From an uncultured Eubacteriales bacterium (GTDB taxonomy: Bacteria > Bacillota > Clostridia > Christensenellales > Aristaeellaceae), in assembly GCA_902764915.1 (NCBI GenBank), contig CACWXY010000036.1, forward strand, positions 1 to 41,111: DNA of 41,111 nt, in the 5' to 3' direction. The notes beneath the pieces are model-generated. The model was not told the origin of the DNA, ran no database searches, and worked only from the letters and a program-made list of their open reading frames with translations. Made by a program: the position numbers and the translations under genes. Positions 15,693 to 23,129 of the stretch are shown here, piece by piece (positions within the stretch are counted from its first letter, which is position 1; each line of letters starts with the position of its first letter).

Positions 15693-17072
15693 ATGAAGAT
15701 CCTTGCCTGCTTCCTTCTCTGGCTTGCACTTTTCCTGCGGCCGGCCGCGGCCGACGGGCTTCTGGATACACCGCCTTCCTGCCGGGTCTGGCTGGACGGA
15801 AGCGAGGTACAGACCGTCTATGAGACCGCCGTATGCCATCAGCGGTACTGGACGGAAAACCCGGCGCTTTCCACGACCCCTGTGGCGATCGCAGAGAGCC
15901 GCGGTCCCTGCCTTGTGGAGATCCAATTCCTGCAGGAGGAAGTCCGGTGCGCGGTGGTCCGGCCGCTCGCGCTTGGTATCCAGCCGGAGATCCGGGACGG
16001 CCGGGTGCGCTTTGTACTGCCCCAGGCGGCGGATGTCACCGTGGAGATCAACGGACATCTGGAAGGCGCACTGCATCTGTTCGTGCATGCGCCGGATCCG
16101 TTTAAGCCCGACCCCGAGGGAAAGAAGGTCCGCTACTTCGGCCCGGGTGAGCACCGGGACCAGATGATCACCATCCGAAACAATGAAACGCTGTACCTGG
16201 ACGACGGCTGCATACTCTACGGTCAGATCTACTGCGGCCTGGGCTCGGGCTTCACGATTGCGGGGCACGGCGTCCTGTGCGGCAGCATCTATGACCGGTA
16301 CAAGGACACCCTGGTGCCCGTAAACCTGTCCAACTGCAGGGATTTCACGATCCGTGACATCACCATCCTGGACCCGTCGGCCTGGACCGTGAATCTCTAT
16401 CAGTGTCAGGATGCGGTGATCGACCATGTGCACATTATATCCGCCCGCAGCAACAGTGACGGACTCACCTTCCAGAACTGCCGGCAGATCCAGGTGAACG
16501 ACTGCTTTGTGCGCTCCTGGGATGACAGTCTGGTCGTCAAGGGATACGGCGGGGATGTGACGGACATTACCTTTTCCCACTGCACGCTCTGGACAGACCT
16601 GGCGCAGTGCTGCGAGATCGGCTATGAAACCCGGGCCAGGCACATCGAAAACATCACCTTCCGCGACATCACGGTCCTGCACGCGCTGCATAAGCCGGTG
16701 ATTTCCATTCACAACTCCGACAGCGCCGCCGTCCGGCATATACTGTTCGAGAATATCCTGGTGGAAGACGCGCACCTGGGGCAGGGCGACGGTACGCCCT
16801 ACCTGATTGATCTGAGCACGGCGGAATCCCCCTGGTCCGCCACGCTCCGGCGCGGCACCATTGAGGATGTGACCGTGCGGAACGTGCAGGTGCTCTCGGG
16901 AGATAAGCCGGGCATACGCATTGATTCCCATGATGAGACCAGCCGGATCGACCATGTATGGATCAGCGGGCTTAGCCTGCTCGGGGAAGCAATCACAAGC
17001 CTTGCGCAGCTGGACTATGTGGGAAGCCCCTTCAACGGGGAAGACATCCGGCTCCTGCCCGGTACCCCCTGA
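15693..17072 (+). CDS. Exported right-handed beta-helix glycosidase (GH28/GH49-like)
   Basis: A 459-residue protein with a Sec signal (MKILACFLLWLALFL, cleavage near AAA-DG at 20). Repeated short beta-strands (FTIAGHGVLCG, FTIRDITILD, AVIDHVHIIS, IQVNDCFVRS, ITFSHCTLW) show a right-handed beta-helix. Candidate acidic catalytic residues are in NSDG (254-257) and WDDS (D277, D278), as in GH28 polygalacturonases and GH49 dextranases. Pairing with GH31 slightly favours an alpha-glucan such as dextran over pectin, but this is inference. AGGAGG lies before the ATG. It should act outside the membrane, producing fragments for the importer. Confidence 0.85.
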   Translation: MKILACFLLWLALFLRPAAADGLLDTPPSCRVWLDGSEVQTVYETAVCHQRYWTENPALSTTPVAIAESRGPCLVEIQFLQEEVRCAVVRPLALGIQPEIRDGRVRFVLPQAADVTVEINGHLEGALHLFVHAPDPFKPDPEGKKVRYFGPGEHRDQMITIRNNETLYLDDGCILYGQIYCGLGSGFTIAGHGVLCGSIYDRYKDTLVPVNLSNCRDFTIRDITILDPSAWTVNLYQCQDAVIDHVHIISARSNSDGLTFQNCRQIQVNDCFVRSWDDSLVVKGYGGDVTDITFSHCTLWTDLAQCCEIGYETRARHIENITFRDITVLHALHKPVISIHNSDSAAVRHILFENILVEDAHLGQGDGTPYLIDLSTAESPWSATLRRGTIEDVTVRNVQVLSGDKPGIRIDSHDETSRIDHVWISGLSLLGEAITSLAQLDYVGSPFNGEDIRLLPGTP

Positions 17073-17101
17073 CCCGGACATGTGCATGCATGCCGGCGCG
17101 C

Positions 17102-17129
17102 TTGACAAAAAAAGTGAAACCGGTATCAT
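17102..17129 (+). promoter_or_regulatory. Promoter of the lacI-type gene with overlapping palindrome
   Basis: TTGACA (17102-17107), 16-bp spacer, TATCAT (17124-17129). GAAACCGGTATC (17116-17127) is a CG-centred imperfect palindrome over the -10 and could be an autoregulatory LacI-type site, though its flanks differ from the three boxes near 9.5 kb. Confidence 0.7.
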
Positions 17130-17167
17130 GAAAAACGAGACAGATGCTACATGGAGGAGTACTGCAA

Positions 17168-18211
17168 TTGAGCACAATCAAGGATATTGCAGCAGAAGCC
17201 GGCGTCAGTGTAATGACTGTATCCAACGTAATCCACAACAACTATGCCCGGGTTTCGCCGGCGACAGCGCAGCGCGTGCGTGAAATCATGGCCAGGCACC
17301 AGTATGTGCCCAATATGGCCGCACGCAGCCTGATTTCCAAGTTCTCCCATATCATTGCGGTCCTTCTGCCGGTCTGGCACGGGTCCGCAGCCAGTATGCT
17401 GCTGGATCCCTACACAGGTCAGCTGGTGGGCTATCTGGAGGAACTGCTGCGCGAAAAACAGTATTATGTCATGGTCTGTTCCTTTCAGCAGGCAGACGAG
17501 GTGCTGACCCTTCAGCAGACCTGGCAGATGGATGGCATGATCCTGGTGCTGCCGCACGAGGATGCGATCACGCGGGACCTGATTCAGCGCGCGCAGGCGC
17601 CGCTGGTGGTGTTTGACCGGTACTATGAGGACCTTCCCATGCTTTCCGTCTGTCTGAATGACCGCCTGGGCGGTTATACGGCGACACGCTACCTGCTGGA
17701 GAAGGGACACCGAAAGATCGGGTTTGCCGCGCCGACCATCTATGAGTCTTCCGTCATTCAGGACCGCTTTCAGGGGTATCTCTCGGCGCTGTCGGAGTAT
17801 CACCTGCAGACGAAGAAGGACTGGCTGTTTGACGGGGTGGTGCACCAGGAAGGCGGAGAGGCGGTAGCCCACGCCCTGTCTCAGATGTCGGACAGGCCGA
17901 CCGCGATTGTGGCCACCGAGGACCTGCTGGCCTGCGGTATTCTCAAAGGCTGTCAGGAACGGGGCATGCAGGTGCCGGAGGACATGTCCGTCGTGGGCTT
18001 TGACGATTCCATGCCCGCCCAGCTGATCACCCCCAGACTGACCACCATTGCACAGGACATCCGCCAGAAGGCGGCCACAGGCGTACAGCAGCTGTTCCAT
18101 GCCATGGAGGACGCAACGTACCGAAATGCGCATGCTGTGCTGGATATCCGTCTAGTGGAACGGCAGTCCGTATGGGACATCCGGCATGCGGGTGCCGGGG
18201 CGGACAGCTGA
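17168..18211 (+). CDS. LacI-family transcription regulator
   Basis: A 347-residue regulator. It begins with a TTG codon at 17168, chosen because GGAGGA lies 9 nt upstream and because STIKDIAAEAGVSVMTVSNV is the normal start of the LacI helix-turn-helix. An ATG at 17144 would add residues lacking family likeness. Residues about 60-340 form the periplasmic-binding-protein-like sensor domain (ending VVGFDDSMPAQLITPRLTTI). It is the likely controller of the boxes at 9503, 9532 and 9582, and should let go when a sugar from the pathway binds. It has its own promoter and is followed by a good terminator. Confidence 0.93.
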   Translation: MSTIKDIAAEAGVSVMTVSNVIHNNYARVSPATAQRVREIMARHQYVPNMAARSLISKFSHIIAVLLPVWHGSAASMLLDPYTGQLVGYLEELLREKQYYVMVCSFQQADEVLTLQQTWQMDGMILVLPHEDAITRDLIQRAQAPLVVFDRYYEDLPMLSVCLNDRLGGYTATRYLLEKGHRKIGFAAPTIYESSVIQDRFQGYLSALSEYHLQTKKDWLFDGVVHQEGGEAVAHALSQMSDRPTAIVATEDLLACGILKGCQERGMQVPEDMSVVGFDDSMPAQLITPRLTTIAQDIRQKAATGVQQLFHAMEDATYRNAHAVLDIRLVERQSVWDIRHAGAGADS

Positions 18212-18360
18212 AAGACGGCAGCCGCCGGCCTTTCCGCCAGGGCATTCCTCCCCTGCCGCGCCTGTGTGCGTGCCGCACGCACGCTGTTTCCATCGGCTTC
18301 CTGAAAACACGGCCCCAGGCCCTGTGCATGCTCCGTGTACTGCGCCTGCGGGCTTTCTGC

Positions 18361-18419
18361 GCTGGTACCGGTCCGGCAGATGAACATCCTCTGTCCCGAC
18401 CGGCCGGCTTTTTCTTTTT
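18361..18419 (+). terminator. Intrinsic terminator of the lacI-type gene
   Basis: GCTGG-ta-CCGGTC (18361-18373) pairs with GACCGGCCGGC (18398-18408), with a further small stem (CAGA/TCTG) inside the loop. TTTTTCTTTTT follows. It is about 150 nt after the lacI stop. Confidence 0.75.
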
Positions 18420-18443
18420 CCAGAGCATGCCCGGACGATTCGC

Positions 18444-18467
18444 CTGCTGTAACACGCGCCGGGAATG
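18444..18467 (+). repeat. Direct repeat copy 1 (24 bp)
   Basis: A 24-bp sequence beginning CTGCTGTAACACGCG and ending GGGAATG is repeated exactly at 18504-18527, 60 bp on. With the following bases (GATCT / GGTCT) the match extends with one difference. The unit size recalls a CRISPR repeat-spacer, but only two copies exist and no cas gene is nearby. Confidence 0.7.
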
Positions 18468-18503
18468 ATCTATGGCGTTGTGGCAACCAGACTGGATGAC
18501 GGG

Positions 18504-18527
18504 CTGCTGTAACACGCGCCGGGAATG
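18504..18527 (+). repeat. Direct repeat copy 2 (24 bp)
   Basis: An exact second copy of the 24-bp repeat at 18444. The intervening 36 bp (18468-18503) is unique in the window. Confidence 0.7.
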
Positions 18528-18805
18528 GTCTGTGCAGCAGAATGTACCCGTGCTGCAGGCCGTCTGCGCCGGATCCATGCAGGCGGTATGCCCGCAGCCG
18601 CGTATGCGGGAAAGCCGAAATCCCCGGCGAACCATAGGGCGCGCCTCTGAACCGTCGAAGCAGCGATGCGGATTCCCGCCGGCAGGAATGCACCCGGGAG
18701 GGCTGCAGCGGGAAAGCGGATCGGGCGGCCCCTTGCAGACGGCATGTGTGCAGTATGCAAGGATGCGCACAGCCTCCGGGGGCATGATGTATCCTTAATC
18801 GACAG

Positions 18806-18872
18806 CACGAAGAAGCACAGCTGCCGGTATGTTCCGTCCGATCATGCCGGCAGCTGTGCTGTTTCTTCTTCT
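18806..18872. repeat. Long imperfect inverted repeat
   Basis: GCACAGCTGCCGG (18815-18827) and CCGGCAGCTGTGC (18847-18859) form a perfect 13-bp stem. The outer arms CACGAAGAA and TTCTTCTCGTG extend the pairing with bulges. The plus-strand product is followed by TGTTTCTTCTTCT, a weak T-rich tail. It may act as a terminator or as a mobile REP-like hairpin. Confidence 0.65.
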
Positions 18873-19686
18873 CGTGATTCCCACCATGCACACAGCGTCT
18901 GTATCATGGCACCTGAAACCAGCCCCTTCCTGCATTGCAGCGCGCGTCCCGTCTCTCGACAGACGGAAGCCCGCATACACGCATGCATCAGGCGCAGGCT
19001 TCTGTGCCTATCCGGGACAGGCTGTCATGGGAAGGGCATCCCACCCGTGATGCGGGGCTTGTTGCCGCGTATATGGCCTCGTGGACGGGACGCGCCTTCA
19101 CAGGGCGACGGCACGTTTCCCCATTCATTTCCGGCATACCGGAATCCGGCCAGAGGCGCTTCGTCTGCCGCCCTGCTGTCAGTCACCCTCTGCGTTTCCC
19201 GCCGGGCGTGCTGCGCTGCCTGAAGGCGATGTGAAAGCACATGCTGTTCCCTGCTGCACTTTTTCAAGCATGGCGGGAAGACATCATCTCGTCGTTTTCA
19301 GTGCATCCGACGTGCTTCATAAAGCGCAGGCACCCTCTGATGGAGGACGGTCCGCCTTTCTTCCCCCCCCGGGCCTGATCCTGTCTGCGAGGTTTTCTCC
19401 GTGCTACGTTCCCCGGCCTTTAATGCCGCGGTCAGGCATATGGCGACCACATCACTTCCCATGACTGCCGTCCTGGCGCAGGTCCCGGATTGTATCCGGC
19501 ACGATCCTGCCGCGTTCCTTCCAAAGCCTACGCTTCTGCCTGTTTACAGTCATCCGTATGCCCTGCCTGGCTTCCTGGAACGGCTATCTGACGGCGCGCA
19601 TAGGGTGCGCGACATTGCCGGCGTCCGGGGCAGTGTGGTCATCCGCTTGCGCCGGATTTCGGGCACAAAAAGTCACCGCACTTTGA

Positions 19687-19716
19687 TTGGCGCAGCGGAA
19701 GGAAAAATGGTAGAAT
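19687..19716 (+). promoter_or_regulatory. Possible promoter of the 196-aa membrane protein gene
   Basis: TTGGCG (19687-19692) and TAGAAT (19711-19716) are separated by 18 bp. Just downstream, GGCCGC/GCGGCC (19724-19741) forms a short hairpin in the leader. Confidence 0.45.
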
Positions 19717-19837
19717 GCTCCCTGGCCGCTTTTTCGCGGCCACCTGACCATGGGGTCAATAACCGGAAGATCTGCAAAGCAGATTCCATTTCATTTTTCG
19801 GTCGGCCATTCAGGCGACAGATTACGGAGGTATTGAT

Positions 19838-20428
19838 ATGCAGGCATCCATCAAGCGTTTTTTCAAAAAAGATTCGTTCCTTATGTGGTCCATTCTGATT
19901 GCATCCATTCTCTGGCTGGCGAATGCAGCGTTTAATTTCGCGGCAAAGGATTATCTTGCTTTTTGCATCAATATTCTTTATGTTCTATGTCTTCTTACTC
20001 TGGGCGGCGCGACTTTCCGGCAGGAAGAAGCGATTGTCCAGGGGATGATCGGTGCGCTGATGATGGTCAGTGTCCTGGGCAATGTCAGCGTTCTGTCTGA
20101 GATGCTGGACACAGCCATTCCAAGCCGAACGCTCTGGCAGATGATTGTCGGAGCCGTATTCATGACCGGCTTGTTTATCAACCATTTTATGATTACGCGA
20201 AAGAAAACCAGAACACTCTGGCGAATTGAGATCAATCAGAGCATTGTGTTTTTTCTCCTGCTGTTCAGAACCTTTCAGGTCATTGAAAACATTGCTTCCA
20301 GAGGATTGACTGTGCTGATGATCGAAGTTACAGTCGGACTTTTGGCCATTGTTCCGACGCTCAATGTGATTGCCTGCATCGAATCCCGGAATCATTCCTA
20401 TGAGCCGGAAGCCCCCACGAAGTCTTAA
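19838..20428 (+). CDS. Uncharacterised multi-span membrane protein
   Basis: A 196-residue protein with about six hydrophobic segments: MWSILIASILWLANAAF, LAFCINILYVLCLL, GMIGALMMVSVLGNV, MIVGAVFMTGLFI, SIVFFLLLFRTF and LTVLMIEVTVGLLAIV. Short basic loops lie between them, and the tail is soluble and acidic. GGAGG lies 9 nt before the ATG, and a plausible promoter is about 120 nt upstream. It stands alone, with no operon partner. I recognise no family; function unknown. Confidence 0.75.
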   Translation: MQASIKRFFKKDSFLMWSILIASILWLANAAFNFAAKDYLAFCINILYVLCLLTLGGATFRQEEAIVQGMIGALMMVSVLGNVSVLSEMLDTAIPSRTLWQMIVGAVFMTGLFINHFMITRKKTRTLWRIEINQSIVFFLLLFRTFQVIENIASRGLTVLMIEVTVGLLAIVPTLNVIACIESRNHSYEPEAPTKS

Positions 20429-20797
20429 CAGGCCAAGCGAGGCCCTGAAGCCAGTAAGCCTGCTGATGGAAGCATAGACAGGCAGAAAAGAAGAAAGATG
20501 CATGATCACGGGCTTCCCCCGCCAGCCTTCCCCAGGCAGGGTCAATGATGAGGATGTATCCTCCCCGTCATGTCAAGCCGTCAATGCTGTTTTTCCTGCG
20601 TTCTGCGGGCCATGCCGTGTCAGCTCCGGCATTCCGTGCTTTTCCGCTGTATACCCTGCCATGCTTTCGTCCCCTGTTCGCTTTTCTGTTCCATGCTTCT
20701 CTGTTTTTCTGCGCTGTATCCCCGGCATGGCAGCAGACGGGCAGCCTTCGTGCAAGGCTGTCCCGAAGCGCAGGAGGCTTTATTCATTCTCCGTCTG
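20429..20797. other. Spacer between convergent genes
   Basis: No gene was seen. Two related stretches (CGCTGTATACCCTGCCATGC-like at about 20645 and CGCTGTATCCCCGGCATGG at about 20712) suggest a degraded duplication. A CAGCCTT/AAGGCTG hairpin at 20742-20760 could end the minus-strand capA-like transcript but lacks a T run. Confidence 0.4.
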
Positions 20798-21898
20798 CTA
20801 CCAGGGGATCGGCGCACCCAGGTTTTCATCAAACACGCCTGTCTTTTTCCCTGTGGAGGCTTCCATTTTGTCAAGCACGCGCTGCGCATCCGCATCCTTC
20901 AGGAATACAGGACTGTAATTGTTGGCCCCGGAAACGGAAGAAATGGAGACAGGATGCGCAAACAGATTCACCTGCGCAAGCTCCGAATGGGCAAAGCGCA
21001 GTTTTGCCTGCAGCACAAGCGCATCCATATCCTTCGGATGGTAGTTGCCTCCAAAGATACAGTTGCCCAGGCTGTAGACCACAGGCATGCCTTCCACCGT
21101 GTCCCAGCCCTGCACGACATGCGGGTGGTGTCCAACCACCAGGCAGGCCCCCGCTCTGGCTGCATAGCGTGCAATCTGCTTCTGGTTCTGGCTGGGATGG
21201 GTTTCATACTCCACGCCTGCATGCATCACGGTAATCACAGCACTGCAGCCCACGTCCTGTAGCAGCTGCATTCTCTTCTGATAGCCTGCAAGGCTTTTTC
21301 CGGACAGTTCAAAGGCGACCCCGGTAAACCCGATGAGAACGCCTTCAGGGCTTTCCCATACCGCCATGGTATCCTCGCTCACATAGCTGACAGACGCCGC
21401 CGCAAGCGCTGTGCAGGTATCGTCATACCCTTCCTGGCCATAATCCATGGAATGGTTGTTGGCAAGCGATACGCACTCGATCCCGCCGAGGGTCAGGATC
21501 TGCGTATACTCGGTGGGGCCAAGAAAGTTATAGGTTTTCTTGACCTTTTCCAGTTCCCTGTCCGTGAGCACGCCTTCCAGGTTGGCCAGCGTCACATCAT
21601 CCTCCTGCGTCAATGTGACCAGATCACGCACAGGGTACTCGAAGCCTTCCCTGCGGATCACCTGGAAAAAGCTGCGGGCGTTCGACTGGCTCTTCTTCTC
21701 CCCGCCCAGCGTACAGTCCCCCAGGAAAGTCAGCGTCACCTCTCCGGTATAATCGCTGACCCGATAGCCGAGAAAAGCCGGGACATCTTCCTCCCGCAAT
21801 ACGTACCACCTGCCTTCTGCGGACACGGTGCGGGAATGCAGCGTGAGGAAAAGCAGGAGTATGGCCAGGCAAAGCAGACACTTTCTTTTTGTGTTCAT
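20798..21898 (-). CDS. Exported CapA-family metallophosphoesterase-like protein
   Basis: A 366-residue protein with a Sec signal (CLLCLAILLLFLTL, cleavage near VSA-EG at 27). The CapA/PGA-synthesis domain follows, with FLGDCTLGG, LANLEGVLTD, LANNHSMDYG, MHAGVEYETHP and VGHHPHVVQGWD. These supply the metal-binding Asp, Asn and His residues of the calcineurin-like fold. Family members are linked to poly-gamma-glutamate capsule or cell-surface polymer handling, but no capB/capC gene is nearby, so its substrate is open. The ribosome site is weak; an upstream frame ends four codons before the ATG (TGA), so the gene may once have been coupled to a lost upstream gene. Confidence 0.9.
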   Translation of the reverse strand: MNTKRKCLLCLAILLLFLTLHSRTVSAEGRWYVLREEDVPAFLGYRVSDYTGEVTLTFLGDCTLGGEKKSQSNARSFFQVIRREGFEYPVRDLVTLTQEDDVTLANLEGVLTDRELEKVKKTYNFLGPTEYTQILTLGGIECVSLANNHSMDYGQEGYDDTCTALAAASVSYVSEDTMAVWESPEGVLIGFTGVAFELSGKSLAGYQKRMQLLQDVGCSAVITVMHAGVEYETHPSQNQKQIARYAARAGACLVVGHHPHVVQGWDTVEGMPVVYSLGNCIFGGNYHPKDMDALVLQAKLRFAHSELAQVNLFAHPVSISSVSGANNYSPVFLKDADAQRVLDKMEASTGKKTGVFDENLGAPIPW

Positions 21899-22507
21899 TC
21901 TTTTTGCTCATCCCATCTTGATTCTTCCCGTTCTTCCTGCGCTTTCTTCATCCAGAAAGCCTGCTGAAAAGAACAGGTATCATGGTTATCTTCGGTCGCA
22001 GGCACAAAATCAAGCCTGCTGTGCGTTCCAGTTCCATACATGCTCCATGGATCCTTTCAAGTCCTGTTTATCACGAAGCCCCTGAGGAATCAAATGTCCT
22101 GCTTCTGTGGGGGCGGATCACGGACCTTGCCGAGGAATGGATTCATCTGCGGTGGGAAGTCAAGGTGCGGGCTTGAGACCAGGCTTATGCCCAATGTCAT
22201 TAAGTTAAGCAAACCCGACGACAAAGGATAGCTGTCAAGCGAAGAAGGTACAGTGTATGAAACCCAAAAAAGACATGGAAAACAACCCGACCGAAATCAG
22301 GCAAAAAAACGGTGGGGTAAAGCGAGAAATAGGGGAAAAGGTGCTTCAGGCGGTATGGTAATAGAAATTGACCGGTTTTCTAAGAATCTTGTTGCGCATA
22401 TATTTTCTGTTAGGTCTCAAAGGCGTTAGTTGCATGCCAATCAAAGTAATGATATCGATTGCATCCGTCGAAGTGAGAAGCTTTCTGATAAGAGTAATCG
22501 CACAGCT
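21899..22507. other. Intergenic stretch with composition change
   Basis: No gene was seen. Composition shifts here from GC-rich to more AT-rich, at about 22.2-22.5 kb, marking the left border of the mobile, decayed half of the window. Minus-strand DNA beyond the transposase stop may hold the lost terminal repeat of that IS. Confidence 0.4.
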
Positions 22508-23129
22508 TCAATTGATAACATACATATATACGGATTTCTTTACTTTGACTGCGGCCAGGGAGATGATGTGTGAGCAGAAGGTAAACATGGTCAGACCAGC
22601 GTAGATTTCCTTGCAGATACTGTCTTTCGTTTTTGCATGGAAAGAAATCATGGAGAGATGAAGCTTCAGAGACCTGAACCCTTGCTCCTCATTCCAGCAC
22701 CTAAAATAAAACGGCTTTGAATCGGGAAGAAGAAAATTCCGCCACCGGAAGATTGGACATAAGATATTCCAAGGAACCATCGTCGAGCGTGATACAGGTG
22801 ATACGGAAGGATACTTCCATATCATGATCTTTCGCAACAGAATCACAGCGTATATTGGTGTTCAGAAAAACAGGGTTATACAGCTGAGCCAGGTGCGACT
22901 TTCTGTAGGAACGCGTCAGTGTAAGCTGAAGCTGAACATCAAATTCGCTTTCCTTCTCAGGCAGATAACGCTTTAACCCTTTGAGCATGCCGCTGCTGGA
23001 AGGTGATTTCATCCGGATCAGGAAAGATGCGCCACTGTTAAGCAGGGATACCAGCGAGCCATAGCCTTCGTAACCACGATCAGCCAGAAAAACGATGTCC
23101 TTCAACGCCTCTGGATAAACATAGGGTTC
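22508..23129 (-). pseudogene. Truncated and frameshifted IS4-like transposase
   Basis: The minus-strand frame at 23129-22701 encodes VFLADRGYEGYGSLV...SFLIRMKS...LEYLMSNLP, typical of the middle of IS4-family DDE transposases. Near 22720-22745 the reading must shift to a second frame (to 22508), which continues YFRCWNEEQGFRSLKLHLSMI, the region holding the catalytic Glu of the family. The N-terminal third, with the first two Asp residues, is missing. The remnant starts in frame directly after the stop of the helicase gene, so an old deletion or insertion joined them. It is inactive. Confidence 0.8.

Larger units (their letters stand above)
18212..19837. other. Gene-poor GC-rich stretch after the sugar locus
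   Basis: About 1.6 kb without a convincing gene. It holds the lacI terminator, a pair of 24-bp direct repeats (18444 and 18504), a long hairpin (18806-18872) and the promoter of the 196-aa membrane protein. Open frames present have skewed Arg/Pro-rich composition and no ribosome sites. Confidence 0.55.

Noticed and set aside
15246..17177. 643-codon minus-strand frame opposite the glycosidase genes
   Set aside because: Antisense shadow; the plus strand has clear GH31 and beta-helix motifs and ribosome sites.
18444..18527. CRISPR array
   Set aside because: Only two repeat copies, no cas genes and no third degenerate unit with good match; kept as a direct repeat only.
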